Source of the DNA: Acinetobacter variabilis
GTDB taxonomy: Bacteria; Pseudomonadota; Gammaproteobacteria; Pseudomonadales; Moraxellaceae
Direction of reading: 5' to 3'
NCBI RefSeq assembly: GCF_000369625.1
Contig: NZ_KB850113.1
Location: forward strand, 215,850-279,849
Length of the DNA stretch: 64,000 nt
Each line of letters starts with the position of its first letter. Position 1 is the first letter of the stretch. Shown here in pieces: positions 38,117 through 47,714 of the stretch. The translations under genes were made by a program, and so were the position numbers. Under the pieces are notes generated by a model. It was not told the DNA's origin. It made no database searches and saw only the letters and a list, made by a program, of their open reading frames with translations.

Positions 38117-38968
38117 TTAGTGACGTCCCATCACACCGCGAATGGTATTCAGCACATCGGCAGGCAAGACCACAGTCTTGGCATTTGGAGACTTGGCCAT
38201 ATCCTGCATGGCTTTGACATATTGTTCACCCAACAGATAAGCCACAGGAATTTCCTTGTCGCCAATTGCCTGACTCACCATATCAATCGCACGTTGGGAA
38301 GATTCTGCCAGTACGACTTGTGCTTCTGCATCACGACGTGAAGCTTCCAGACGACCATCAGCTTCCAGAATGGCGGCCTGTTTTTCACCATCCGCTTTAG
38401 TCACGGTTGCACGACGTTGACGCTCTGCAGCTGCCTGTTCTTCCATTGCAGTCTGCATGGTTACAGAAGGTTTAATGTCCTGAATTTCAACCGTCTTTAA
38501 GGTGATACCCCAGTCTGAAATATCATCAGAAATGCTGGACTTTAAACGTGCCTTGATATGATCACGTGAAGATAAAGCATCATCCAGATCCATTTCACCC
38601 ACGATTGAACGTAGCGAAGTTTGTACCAGGTTCTGAATTGCCCATGAGTAGTTCTCAATCCCGTATACCGCTTTTTCTGGAGTTGTCAGGTTGATATAAG
38701 CTACCGCATTCATCAGCAAGACGGCGTTATCACGGGTAATTACTTCCTGCGAAGGAATATCCAGAACAATATCTTTGGTGGTGACTTTATAAGCCACTTC
38801 ATCTACATAAGGAATGACAAAATTCAGGCCAGGATTGAGTGTGGTGTGATATTTACCTAGACGTTGCACGATCCATTTATAGCCTTGTGGAACAATCCGT
38901 ACACCTTTAAAAATGGTAATCGCAACAAAGGCCAAGAACGCAATAACAATGATAGTGCCAGCAGACAT
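38117..38968 (-). CDS. qmcA: SPFH/stomatin-like membrane protein QmcA
   Basis: This 283-residue protein has one N-terminal membrane helix (about 4-20), then an SPFH/band-7 domain (VPQGYKWIVQRLGKYHTTLNPGL) and a charged Ala/Glu/Arg-rich coiled coil (EEQAAAERQRRATVTKADGEKQ). It likely forms a membrane ring or cage and is thought to affect membrane protein quality control. It lies 3 nt downstream of nfeD, the usual partner of stomatin-type proteins. Confidence 0.93.
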   Translation of the reverse strand: MSAGTIIVIAFLAFVAITIFKGVRIVPQGYKWIVQRLGKYHTTLNPGLNFVIPYVDEVAYKVTTKDIVLDIPSQEVITRDNAVLLMNAVAYINLTTPEKAVYGIENYSWAIQNLVQTSLRSIVGEMDLDDALSSRDHIKARLKSSISDDISDWGITLKTVEIQDIKPSVTMQTAMEEQAAAERQRRATVTKADGEKQAAILEADGRLEASRRDAEAQVVLAESSQRAIDMVSQAIGDKEIPVAYLLGEQYVKAMQDMAKSPNAKTVVLPADVLNTIRGVMGRH

Positions 38969-38971
38969 AAT

Positions 38972-39454
38972 TTATTCACCTTTTTCGTTTTGATATTGAG
39001 TGCTGTGGGGCTGTACAACCAGGTCATTTCCCAGAATATCGACAACACGGACACGATCTCCAACCTGAACTTTATCCAGAGCGCGGCAATCCCATTCATC
39101 CGAGCCTAAAACAGGCAGCGGAAAACGGACCCGGATCTGATCCTGTTCAAGATCGGTCTGGATCACCATGCCAATTTGGCCAATAGTGGCTTCGCGCGAC
39201 AGGCCGGCTTTGGTCTTGTCGATAGAAAGCGGCTTGATAAACTTGAACCAGAGCAAGGTACAAAGAACAGACAGGATGATCCAGGTCAGGATCTGGGTGG
39301 TCAGTCCCATCATCGGGAACATCCAGTACAGAATGCCAACCATAATGGCACCAATCCCGAACCAGAGGGCAGCAAAAGCGGGCAGTAGTAATTCTGAAAG
39401 AATAAGAAGTATTCCCAATACAAACCAGTGCCAAGGTTCAAGAACTAATTCCAT
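38972..39454 (-). CDS. nfeD: NfeD-family membrane protein
   Basis: This is the short NfeD type (160 residues). It has three to four N-terminal helices (LGILLILSELLLPAF, ILTWIILSVLCTLLWF), followed by a C-terminal OB-fold domain (GQIGMVIQTDLEQDQIRVRFPLPVLGSDEWDCRALDKVQVGDRVRV). Short NfeD proteins lack the ClpP-like protease domain. It forms an operon with qmcA, and partnership with the SPFH protein is the established pattern. Confidence 0.92.
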   Translation of the reverse strand: MELVLEPWHWFVLGILLILSELLLPAFAALWFGIGAIMVGILYWMFPMMGLTTQILTWIILSVLCTLLWFKFIKPLSIDKTKAGLSREATIGQIGMVIQTDLEQDQIRVRFPLPVLGSDEWDCRALDKVQVGDRVRVVDILGNDLVVQPHSTQYQNEKGE

Positions 39455-39555
39455 ATCGTGACCTATAGTGCTAAGTATTTAATTAATCATCATCTTTATA
39501 TGATTTAATTCCAATGTAGCAGATGCGGCAGCAGATGAATATAAAAAAGTTCTGA

Positions 39556-40473
39556 TTAAAATTTTGCCGGTCGTGCAGGCTTGAATGCAGCCGGAGATTG
39601 CCTAAAATCACTGATGGCTTTTTCAATTGAACGGATTTTTAATTGCGCAGCTTTTTCACCTTCGAGAATGGTTTCATTACTGGCTTTTAAATCCAGTGTG
39701 CCGATATGGCCTACTTTAGGCTGGATTACAATATTGGCCTGACTGAGTTCTTCATTGATGCTTTGCTGACCCATGATATTAATCGTCTGATCCAGTACGC
39801 CCCACATGTTGAGCGCTTTATTGCTGTCCGGACGTGCAGAAATATCTACGGCAATAACAATATCAGCTCCCATATCTTTGGCCGTTTTTACCGGAATCGG
39901 GCTAACCAGACCGCCATCGACATATTTTGTACCGCCAATCACAGCAGGTACAAAGACATTTGGAATACTGCAAGAGGCACGCACGGCTTGTCCGGCATTG
40001 CCTTTGATAAAGTCAGCTTTACGGCCATTGTCTAGGCGGGTTGCCACCGCCGCGAAGCGAATCGGGAACTGTTCAATTGGTTTATTCGCCACATTTTTAT
40101 TGACGAAATCCTGCAGTTTCTGTCCGGCAATAATTCCTTGGCGGTTCAGGGTTAAATCACGAATATCGGATTCTTTAAAGTTCAAGGCGATTTGCTGCAA
40201 CTGAAAGGGAGATTTGCCGCTGGCATATAGACTGCCTACGAAACTCCCGGCACTGGTTCCAGTAACAATCTTCGGTTTGATGCCATGCGATTCGAGGACT
40301 TTAAGTACCCCGATATGGGCAAAGCCTTTGGCACCGCCACCACCGAGAGCAATAGCTACCACAGGTTCACGAGCCTGAAGAGGAGTAGAGGGTGCTGGGG
40401 TTTTAGTAGCTTTATCACATGCTGCAAGGCTTAAGCCCAAGCAGCCAATCAGAGCATAACGGGCTAATTTCAT
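39556..40473 (-). CDS. Patatin-like phospholipase lipoprotein
   Basis: This 305-residue protein has a lipoprotein signal with lipobox LAAC (Cys19). The patatin domain follows, with the oxyanion loop GGGGAKGFAH, the nucleophile elbow GTSAG and the dyad aspartate in DGG. It resembles the RssA/YjjU type of bacterial patatins and is likely an acyl hydrolase anchored in the periplasm. Signal, nucleophile and dyad are all present, so activity is plausible. It is a single gene beside the acyltransferase at 40539. Confidence 0.9.
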   Translation of the reverse strand: MKLARYALIGCLGLSLAACDKATKTPAPSTPLQAREPVVAIALGGGGAKGFAHIGVLKVLESHGIKPKIVTGTSAGSFVGSLYASGKSPFQLQQIALNFKESDIRDLTLNRQGIIAGQKLQDFVNKNVANKPIEQFPIRFAAVATRLDNGRKADFIKGNAGQAVRASCSIPNVFVPAVIGGTKYVDGGLVSPIPVKTAKDMGADIVIAVDISARPDSNKALNMWGVLDQTINIMGQQSINEELSQANIVIQPKVGHIGTLDLKASNETILEGEKAAQLKIRSIEKAISDFRQSPAAFKPARPAKF

Positions 40474-40538
40474 TATAAAAAAACTGGCGATTAAATCAAC
40501 AAAATTCAGGCTATCACATCAAAAAAAGCCAGTTTTGC

Positions 40539-41168
40539 CTAGTCTTTTTTCAAAAGCTTTTGTAACGGCCTGGCGACCCAATCCGGATTTTTGGCCGAAA
40601 ATTTACCTTCATAATGCTTATAGATCTGTTCCAGATCATATTCATAATCACCTGTCAGGTGATATACACCGAGGATATGAATGGTCTTGATGTCATAGTC
40701 AAAGGAAAACATCACGATCGGTAAATTGGCTGCCTTGGCAATATGATAAAAACCGCTGCGGATTTTTTCTGGCGCCTTGCGAGAACCTTCCGGTGCCATA
40801 CCTACCCAGATCCGATCTGTCTTATTAATCACATCAACAATTTGTCGGGTGTGACCTTGCGGTGTATCGCGTACTACAGGAACTACACCGATCCATTCCA
40901 GAATGGGTTTAAGTGGAGTACGAAACAGGCTGTCTTTACCAAAAATCGTAATCTGAATACCCAGACCAAGCAGGGCATTAAAGCCTAACCAGGCATCGAT
41001 ATTTGAGGTATGCGGGGAAATAATTGCCACTGCTTTAGGCAGGTTAGGGAATTCGCCTTTAAGCTGCCAGCCCTGAGCCAAAAATAGCTGTTTAAACAGG
41101 GTCTGGCTCAGTTTACCTCCGCGGGAGGGAACCAATGGAGGGAGTCTGGGGAAACGTGTTGTACTCAT
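40539..41168 (-). CDS. PlsC-like acyltransferase
   Basis: This 209-residue lysophospholipid/glycerol acyltransferase-family protein has the HX4D motif as HTSNID (about residue 53-58) and the EGSR motif (MAPEGSRKAPEK). It lacks a long N-terminal membrane helix and is smaller than PlsC (about 240 residues), so the acceptor is uncertain. The ATG at 41168 has AGGATGAG upstream; a TTG one codon earlier is less likely. Confidence 0.88.
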   Translation of the reverse strand: MSTTRFPRLPPLVPSRGGKLSQTLFKQLFLAQGWQLKGEFPNLPKAVAIISPHTSNIDAWLGFNALLGLGIQITIFGKDSLFRTPLKPILEWIGVVPVVRDTPQGHTRQIVDVINKTDRIWVGMAPEGSRKAPEKIRSGFYHIAKAANLPIVMFSFDYDIKTIHILGVYHLTGDYEYDLEQIYKHYEGKFSAKNPDWVARPLQKLLKKD

Positions 41169-41295
41169 CAATGTCTCATCCTGAAACTTATTTTTCTTTA
41201 TTTTTGATCATATTAGACTGTTGTAAAATCCGGATCATTGGCAAAATGTATAGCGATGATGGATGCTTTTAGCATTTTTACCTTAAGGGCCTGCG

Positions 41296-42543
41296 TTGAA
41301 TATGCGGAATACTTATATTTTATTGTTTTCCCTATATTGGGCACAGGGGCTTCCGGTCGGGTTTATGACCCATGCCTTACCGGTCATTCTGCGGGCTGAA
41401 GGCGTATCTCTGGCACATATTGGTGGCTTTGGCCTGCTCATGCTGCCATGGTCGATTAAAATCTTCTGGGCACCTTTAGTTGATCGCCATGGATCAAAAG
41501 CTAGAGGTCATTATCGAAGCTGGATTATTCCTTTGCAATGGCTTTCCGTCTCTGTACTGATTGGACTGTCCTTCTTGCCGATCCAAGCCTTAAACCAGCC
41601 GCTGTACCTGCTGATCTTTTTTGTCACGTTGTTAGTGATGAATGGGATTGGTGCTACTCAGGATATTGCCACGGATGGACTGGCAGTCAATATTTTAAAA
41701 AATGAACAGCAACACTGGGGTAATACCTTTCAGGTGATTGGTTCCCGCTTGGGCTTTATTGTGGGAGGCGGGGCAATCCTGTGGTTACTCGACTTTTTGC
41801 ATTGGCAGATGACCTTTTTACTGCTGGCAGTTCTGGTCTTTCTGAATACTTTACCGGTGTTATGGTTTAAAGAACCAGATCATCAAAAGATGATTTCTTC
41901 ATCACCTGAGAAATTACCTGCTCGGACTAGAATTAAAGCTTATTTTCAATATTTTTTAGCTGATTCTACCTTGGCGACATGGCTGCTGGTTTTACTAACC
42001 TTTAAAGTGGCGGATGGTCTGTCTGGGCCATTATTAAAACCTTTGATGGTCGATTTGGGACTGAGTTTTGGTCAGATTGGTATTTATGTCACCATGCTCG
42101 GCGCTTTTGCAGCGTTGATTGGCGCAGGGCTAGCAGGCTGGTGTTTGAAATACTGGTCGCGCAGTTGGAGTTTAATGATTTTCTCTATTCTGAAAATACT
42201 CAGTCTAATCGCTTATGCTTGGCTGGCTGCACGATATGAAGCCCAGAACAAAGTAGAAAACTGGATCATTTATCTTATCAATGCTGCTGAAGATATGGTA
42301 TCGGCCATGCTCTTAGTGGTTATGCTGACCTTGGTGATGCAATACAGTCGCAAGCATCTGGCAGGGACGGATTTCACCTTTCAGGTCGCCTTGATGGCAA
42401 CTATAAGCGGGGGACTTTATAGCCTGAGCGGGCTACTAGGGGATGCTTTAGGTTACCAAAACTATCTAAATTTGATCGTAATTATCGCGATTTTTTGCCT
42501 GATTCCTATTTTCCGATGGATGAAAGTAGCGAAAAATATTTAA
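41296..42543 (+). CDS. AmpG-like MFS permease
   Basis: This 415-residue, twelve-helix MFS protein has the AmpG/PAT signature LYWAQGLPVGFMTHALPVILR, the motif WSIKIFWAPLVDRHGS and TQDIATDGLAVNIL. AmpG imports muropeptides for recycling, but related proteins move acetyl-CoA or other solutes, so the substrate is inferred. The start is TTG 41296 with AAGGG upstream, or ATG 41302 two codons later. Confidence 0.87.
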   Translation: MNMRNTYILLFSLYWAQGLPVGFMTHALPVILRAEGVSLAHIGGFGLLMLPWSIKIFWAPLVDRHGSKARGHYRSWIIPLQWLSVSVLIGLSFLPIQALNQPLYLLIFFVTLLVMNGIGATQDIATDGLAVNILKNEQQHWGNTFQVIGSRLGFIVGGGAILWLLDFLHWQMTFLLLAVLVFLNTLPVLWFKEPDHQKMISSSPEKLPARTRIKAYFQYFLADSTLATWLLVLLTFKVADGLSGPLLKPLMVDLGLSFGQIGIYVTMLGAFAALIGAGLAGWCLKYWSRSWSLMIFSILKILSLIAYAWLAARYEAQNKVENWIIYLINAAEDMVSAMLLVVMLTLVMQYSRKHLAGTDFTFQVALMATISGGLYSLSGLLGDALGYQNYLNLIVIIAIFCLIPIFRWMKVAKNI

Positions 42544-42679
42544 AATCTCTTATAAATAAGTAAGTTAATTGACTCTCCACCTAAAGTATTAAAAAGAATA
42601 TATAAATATTTTTTTAATAATTTTGTAATATAGGCGTCGTGTGTATTATTTGTAACAAAATAAGTTAAAGGATTTTTTA

Positions 42680-43807
42680 ATGAAAACTAAGTTAGCAACA
42701 GCAATCGCACTCAGCCTTTTAGCGGGGACTACATTTGCAGCACCAACTTTCTATGGTGAAATTGACGTAACTGCAGATTACCTACCTGAAGACAATGTAG
42801 GTAAGAACCGTGACGTTGTAGAATTAAATAGCAATAATTCATTCATCGGTATTAAAGGTGATGAAAAACTGACTGACCGTTTAAGCGCACTTTATCAAGC
42901 TGAATTAACCTTCTATACAGATGATGGTCAGGGTGGCGAGGGTAATGATACTTTTGTACCGCGTAATATCTTTGTTGGTTTAAAAGATGAAAAACTGGGT
43001 GCTTTAAAAGTAGGTAAAATTGATACGCCTGTAAAACAGCTTTCTGCGGTTGTAGATACTTTTAATAACTATATTGATAATAAAGCCGATGTCGCAGGTA
43101 TTTTTACTGGTGAAAACCGTATTGATAACGTTGTAGTTTATGAAGCTCCAGCTCTTGCGGTAGGTGAAGGTAAACTTAAAGCGACTGCACTATTAGCAAC
43201 TGGTGAAGCGAGTGGTGTATCTAAATCCAATGGTGGTTCTAAAGTTGCAGGCCGTGGTTTAGGCGATGCATGGTCAGCATCTGTAGTCTATGACAGCAAA
43301 CCTGTAGTTTTAGGTCTTGGTTATGACAAAGCGATTCCATCAAACTTTGCAGGTCGTGGTTTTGTAAATGCTTCTGCTCCGGAAGTAACAGGTGGGGTAG
43401 CAGGTAGTGCATTTGCTGCAGCGAACACTATTCGTGCGATTGGTCGTGTAAACCTTGATGGTGGTCTGTCTCTACGTGCTTTATACCAAACTTCAGAAGT
43501 TGAAGGTGTTGCAGGTAATGATGCTGCAGCTGCATCTATTGATGATGCACAAGGCTGGTTAATTGGTGCAGAATACAACCTGCCAAATGCAAAAAACTGG
43601 ACAGTAAAAGGTCAATATAGCCAGAACACGACTGAATTTACTACTGCTAAAGCTGATTATGAAGCACAACAAATTATTGTTGGTGCAGACTATGCTTTCT
43701 CTAAACAAGTCAAAGCTTATGGCTATGCAGGTTATCTAACACTTGAACAAGGTTCATTAGAAACTAAACAACCAGTGGTTGGTACAGGCGTCGAATACAA
43801 GTTCTAA
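42680..43807 (+). CDS. Gram-negative porin
   Basis: This 375-residue outer-membrane porin (Porin_4/OmpC-like fold) has a signal peptide ending GTTFAAP. The mature N-terminus is FYGEIDVTADY, SALYQAELTFY and VPRNIFVGLKDEKLGALKVGKIDTP are typical, and the terminal residue is Phe (VGTGVEYKF). The middle region is rich in Ala and Gly. It should form a passive trimeric channel. AAAGGA is the ribosome site. Confidence 0.9.
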   Translation: MKTKLATAIALSLLAGTTFAAPTFYGEIDVTADYLPEDNVGKNRDVVELNSNNSFIGIKGDEKLTDRLSALYQAELTFYTDDGQGGEGNDTFVPRNIFVGLKDEKLGALKVGKIDTPVKQLSAVVDTFNNYIDNKADVAGIFTGENRIDNVVVYEAPALAVGEGKLKATALLATGEASGVSKSNGGSKVAGRGLGDAWSASVVYDSKPVVLGLGYDKAIPSNFAGRGFVNASAPEVTGGVAGSAFAAANTIRAIGRVNLDGGLSLRALYQTSEVEGVAGNDAAAASIDDAQGWLIGAEYNLPNAKNWTVKGQYSQNTTEFTTAKADYEAQQIIVGADYAFSKQVKAYGYAGYLTLEQGSLETKQPVVGTGVEYKF

Positions 43808-43816
43808 TTTTAGAGC

Positions 43817-43848
43817 AAAAAAAGCGGTGCTTCGGCATCGCTTTTTTT
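43817..43848 (+). terminator. Terminator of porin gene
   Basis: The stem aaaagcggtgc / gcatcgctttt with a ttcg loop is followed by a T run 15 nt after the porin stop. Confidence 0.9.
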
Positions 43849-43942
43849 ATGCCTGAAACAACAAAACTTAGCAATTTTAGGTCTAACCCTGAAAGTTCCC
43901 AGCTGTTACCATGACAGAAAACCTTCTATTCCTTTTTAAATT

Positions 43943-44644
43943 ATGACCATTCAAGCTGTTCTATTCGATCTCGACAATACCTTGACGCACCGTGACCTGA
44001 CGACACAGGCCTATAGCCGTTATCTGGCAGAATATTATGCTTCGGCACTAGCACAGGTTGAACTTGAGAAAATTATTGAGATTGTGCGACGCGTAGACAA
44101 TGGCGGTTATCCGAAAAAGGAATTGCTGACTCATGGCAGTATTGGCGCTTCAGCTGCATATGCATTATTGCAGGAATTATCTTGGTTAACTCCACCAGAT
44201 CTAAAGGAGCTAGCGCAGTTCTGGTTTAGCCAGTTTGGACGTTTCGCCGTAGAGATGCCGCAAGCAGGGCAAGTATTAAAACAGCTTAAAACTGAAGGTT
44301 ATCGCTTGGCGATTGTGTCCAATGGCGGACATGATACCCGATTAAATACCATTCGCGGTTTAGGTATTGCAGATTATTTTGATGAGATTGTCAGTTCAGG
44401 ATTGGTCGGCTTTAATAAACCGCAACCGGAAATTTTCCAGATTACCGCAGAGCGTTTAGGCGTGCAGCCAGAGAAGTGTCTATATATTGGCGATCATCCT
44501 GTTAATGATGTTCAAGGTGCAACAGCCGCAGGTATGCATGCTTTGTGGATGCAAGGTTTTCATCCGGATGCCGATTATATTCAATACAAGATTCAGCAAC
44601 TACCAGAAATCTTTGATCATTTGCAACGGCTTAAGCAGCTCTAA
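43943..44644 (+). CDS. HAD-family hydrolase
   Basis: This 233-residue haloacid-dehalogenase phosphatase has the nucleophile motif DLDNTLT near the N-terminus, the SNGG motif II, the Lys of FNKPQPEIF and motif IV GDHPVNDVQGATAAGM. A helical cap lies between residues ~15 and 90. The order fits the phosphoglycolate-phosphatase/YjjG-like subgroup that dephosphorylates small metabolites; the substrate cannot be read. Its end overlaps the convergent DUF421 gene by 4 nt. Confidence 0.88.
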   Translation: MTIQAVLFDLDNTLTHRDLTTQAYSRYLAEYYASALAQVELEKIIEIVRRVDNGGYPKKELLTHGSIGASAAYALLQELSWLTPPDLKELAQFWFSQFGRFAVEMPQAGQVLKQLKTEGYRLAIVSNGGHDTRLNTIRGLGIADYFDEIVSSGLVGFNKPQPEIFQITAERLGVQPEKCLYIGDHPVNDVQGATAAGMHALWMQGFHPDADYIQYKIQQLPEIFDHLQRLKQL

Positions 44645-45318
44645 GTAATCCGATGGCTATTCATGGCTTTTGCCCATTGGTGAGAGCGACAGCGCGGACA
44701 AGTCTGTGCTGCTTCTTCTAAATGCTGGACTTGACCGCAATAGATACAGGCATAAAGCTCTTCTGGCTTAACTTCTTTGACTATGCGGCAGGATTTAGGG
44801 AAAAGCGGGAGCCCATGCCGAACATCATCTGGATGGAAATATAGAATACTGAATTTACCGTCAGTTTCCAGTAAACCTAAGCGCACCTGACCCAAATGTT
44901 CAATGCCTTGCTGACGCATCTCAGCAAAGAATTCATCATGAGACATTTTGCCTTTTTTAATTTCATCAATGACCAGTAAACCATCTTCCACAATATGAAT
45001 CGGTTTGCCTTCGAGCAGGTCTTCAAACCATTGAAATTTCATCATGAGCCAGGTGGTCAGACGATACAGGAAAATGATCACCGACATGATCAACGCCGCC
45101 TGGATCAGGGGAAGATCTTCTGTAAACATCGGATCGCCGGCAATGGAACCCAAGGCAAGAATGATGGTGACTTCAAAGATCGAAAGTTGTCGTACCCCAC
45201 GTTTACCTGTCAGCCGCAGAAACAGGATAATCATCGCGTACATCACTACACAGCGCAGCAAAATCTCTGTGGCAAATTCCCAGGTCGTATCATTTATAAA
45301 TATGGTGGCCCAGTCCAT
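44641..45318 (-). CDS. DUF421/YetF-like membrane protein with zinc ribbon
   Basis: This 225-residue protein has three N-terminal membrane helices and the DUF421 core (RLTGKRGVRQLSIFEVTIILALGSIAGDP). The cytosolic YetF-type domain follows (GKPIHIVEDG to LFPKSC). The C-terminus adds a rubredoxin/zinc-ribbon-like tail with CIYCGQ and CPRCRS spaced about 20 residues apart. Most DUF421 proteins stop before such a tail. Function is unknown. Confidence 0.85.
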   Translation of the reverse strand: MDWATIFINDTTWEFATEILLRCVVMYAMIILFLRLTGKRGVRQLSIFEVTIILALGSIAGDPMFTEDLPLIQAALIMSVIIFLYRLTTWLMMKFQWFEDLLEGKPIHIVEDGLLVIDEIKKGKMSHDEFFAEMRQQGIEHLGQVRLGLLETDGKFSILYFHPDDVRHGLPLFPKSCRIVKEVKPEELYACIYCGQVQHLEEAAQTCPRCRSHQWAKAMNSHRIT

Positions 45319-45766
45319 TGTTATTATTCCAGATCACTCTTTGTTCCGAGTCTAGCAATCTCGACTGTTAGTTTGCTGCTGTAATTGTGTAAGTTTTTGA
45401 ATAAAAATAAATTATGTTTTTTAAATGTGATCGCTATAAGTAAAAGATATAGCGATTTTGAGAAAATAAGATAGATATTTCATGTAAATATTGATTGATT
45501 ATTCAATAGATTAAATTTGAACCAGTTCACATTTTACTCTGTGTGACTTTTAATCAGCATAAATAATATCCTGCTGAAATATATCAAGATAAAATCTGAG
45601 CAATTTCCTTGGAATAATGAGAACTATTTAATGATTTGTAATCAAATAACTTGATACTTATAAATTTCTGTATGTTGTGCCCTGAAAAATATAGCGATTA
45701 GATCAAGCTAAAAATCTGTTTTTTAAATTAAAAAAATTGATTTTGACTTCCAAGAAAGGATGTATT
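45319..45766. other. AT-rich intergenic region before carbonic anhydrase
   Basis: These ~450 nt hold no frame that I would call. They should carry the promoter of the carbonic anhydrase gene and, on the other side, that of the DUF421 gene. No repeat or hairpin stands out. Confidence 0.4.
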
Positions 45767-46483
45767 GTGAAAAAGATATTCACGCTTTTAACGGTTATGG
45801 GCTTAAGTACAGCAGTATTTGCAGATGCAGACTGGAACTATACTCAGCCTGAACAATGGTCGACTCTAAACCAGAAATATTCAGCCTGTAATGGACTGAA
45901 CCAGTCACCGATCAATATTGAGCGAACAGTCAAAGCTGAATTGGAACCGCTCAAGTTTAGCTATAACACCATGATTCACGCAATCGAAAATAAAGGTCAT
46001 ACCGTTCAGGTAGACTTTGCTCAAGGCGGAGAATTGCAGCTGGATGGTGAAACTTTTGTGCTGAAACAGTTTCATCTGCATAGCCCAAGTGAGAACCTGA
46101 TTAAGGGCAAGAGCTATCCTCTAGAGATTCATTTTGTCCATGCCAATGCTCAAGGGGAACTTGCTGTAGTGGCGATGATGTTTGAGCAGGGTACAGAAAA
46201 TCCGATGCTTAAACGTATGTGGAATCGCTTGCCGAAAAAGCAAGGTGAAAAAGTCGTCTTGAAGAAACCGCAACCTGTAAATGAGATGTTGCCTAAGAAT
46301 CTGGATTATTACCGCTTTAGTGGTTCGCTGACCACACCACCATGTTCTGAAGGTGTGCGCTGGTTAATTCTGAAAGAAATCCAGCAGGCCTCTGCGACAC
46401 AGATTTCAGAATTTTCCAAGTTAATGGGCCATCCAAATAACCGTCCAGTGCAGTCTTTAAATGGCCGTGTTGTACTGGAATAA
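45767..46483 (+). CDS. cah: Alpha-class carbonic anhydrase, periplasmic
   Basis: This 238-residue zinc enzyme interconverts CO2 and bicarbonate in the periplasm. GTG 45767 is chosen because AGAAAGGA lies 6 nt upstream and it opens a clean signal peptide (KKIFTLLTVMGLSTAVFADA). The longer frame from 45737 would disrupt the signal. Alpha-CA motifs are QSPINI, the zinc histidines in FHLHSPSEN and EIHFVH, and the SLTTPPCSEGV loop. A terminator follows. Confidence 0.94.
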   Translation: MKKIFTLLTVMGLSTAVFADADWNYTQPEQWSTLNQKYSACNGLNQSPINIERTVKAELEPLKFSYNTMIHAIENKGHTVQVDFAQGGELQLDGETFVLKQFHLHSPSENLIKGKSYPLEIHFVHANAQGELAVVAMMFEQGTENPMLKRMWNRLPKKQGEKVVLKKPQPVNEMLPKNLDYYRFSGSLTTPPCSEGVRWLILKEIQQASATQISEFSKLMGHPNNRPVQSLNGRVVLE

Positions 46484-46497
46484 TAAAGAGCCGCGTG

Positions 46498-46527
46498 AAA
46501 AAAGCAGACTTAGTTCTGCTTTTTTTA
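46498..46527 (+). terminator. Terminator of carbonic anhydrase gene
   Basis: The stem aaaaaagcaga / tctgcttttttt lies 14 nt after the stop and is followed by T's. Confidence 0.85.
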
Positions 46528-46569
46528 ATTCTGATACAAATTTCAATAGCCTAAGGTGAAAAGAACTTT

Positions 46570-47670
46570 GTGGCGAAAGCTGAAAGAATTAATATAGATA
46601 AGATTTCCTTGGGTCTTTCTGCTGCCATGCTCTTTGACTTAAAAACCATGATCCAACCATTCACAGCGCTTTCGCCACAGCAGAAGAAGCTGGATCGTTT
46701 GATTGATAAAATCGAACAGCAGAAGTTGGAGTTAAAAAAATGGCAACAGGCTGAAGAAGACCTACAGCAATATACGCATAAAACTTTCATGCCGGTCTAT
46801 CATGAATTGCATGGTGTTCTGTTTGAGCAGCTTGAACAGCTCTGGACGCATTTACAGGAAACAGATTTCACCAAGACCGAGTTGATAGTGCTGGATGAGA
46901 AGATTCAATACCTGGCAGATTATCTGCAAGATTCTCAGGCAATGTCAGCGCAAGAAATCAATAAGGTGAATGAAATTTTCACTTATTATCAGCAACGTGC
47001 CGAACATGCTCAATTCAGAAAAAGCCAAAAAAAGACTAATGAACTAGAAAGATTCTTTGAGAATGAAAATGTCCCAGATCCGGCAGATGCTGAGAGATTT
47101 GAAGAATGGGCTTCTGATCATTTTCAGCAAATCCGCGAGCAGGCCAAACTAAAACGCCAGCAGGAAAAACAGGAGCAGGCAGCGGCGATGGCAGAGCAGT
47201 CAGTGAAATCGGTATATTTAAAGATTGCTGCGGCGATTCACCCTGACCGTGAAGCGAATGATGTAAAAAAGATTAAAAAGACAGAATTGTTGCAACGTGC
47301 CAATGAGGCCTATGCAGAACAGGATTTGTTTGCCTTACTAAAAATGCAGCTTCAGATTGAGCAAGATCGAGATCCTTCGCAAAAGAGTTTAAGTGCAGAG
47401 CAAGTCAAGCTATATCAACTGGCTTTGGATGCACAAAGCCAGAAATTACAAGAACAGATTGATACCTTGCTCCATAGATTGGTCTGGTCATCGAAAACCA
47501 GAATTGCAGTAAAAAAAGCAAAGGGAAAAGTTCAAATTGCTGATCTGTATAAGCAAATTGATGAAGATACTTCTACTATAAAGCAGCAGATTAAAGTAGA
47601 AAAAGAACGCCTGATGTATATTAAAAAGGTGAGTGGATTAGAGATATTTTTAAGGCATGGGATGCTTTAA
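46570..47670 (+). CDS. J-domain-like coiled-coil protein
   Basis: This 366-residue protein starts at GTG. The first ~200 residues are helical and rich in Gln, Lys and Glu (DRLIDKIEQQKLELKKWQQ, LKRQQEKQEQAAAM). A J-like segment follows, with SVYLKIAAAIHPDRE containing HPD at 224-226 and the helix TELLQRANEAYAEQDLFALLKM. The C-terminus is helical. J-proteins recruit DnaK/Hsp70 through HPD. The segment lacks a clear full J-domain on both sides, so co-chaperone activity is inferred. It stands just before a repeat-rich accessory patch. Confidence 0.75.
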   Translation: MAKAERINIDKISLGLSAAMLFDLKTMIQPFTALSPQQKKLDRLIDKIEQQKLELKKWQQAEEDLQQYTHKTFMPVYHELHGVLFEQLEQLWTHLQETDFTKTELIVLDEKIQYLADYLQDSQAMSAQEINKVNEIFTYYQQRAEHAQFRKSQKKTNELERFFENENVPDPADAERFEEWASDHFQQIREQAKLKRQQEKQEQAAAMAEQSVKSVYLKIAAAIHPDREANDVKKIKKTELLQRANEAYAEQDLFALLKMQLQIEQDRDPSQKSLSAEQVKLYQLALDAQSQKLQEQIDTLLHRLVWSSKTRIAVKKAKGKVQIADLYKQIDEDTSTIKQQIKVEKERLMYIKKVSGLEIFLRHGML

Positions 47671-47683
47671 CTTAATTAGAATT

Positions 47684-47714
47684 ACCTCTCCCTAACCCTC
47701 TCCTAGGAGGAGAG
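47684..47714. repeat. Hairpin repeat (left half-unit)
   Basis: The arms CCCTCTCCT / AGGAGGAGAG follow the opener acctctccctaa. The right arm is fused directly to a remnant of a DUF559 gene at 47715. Confidence 0.75.
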
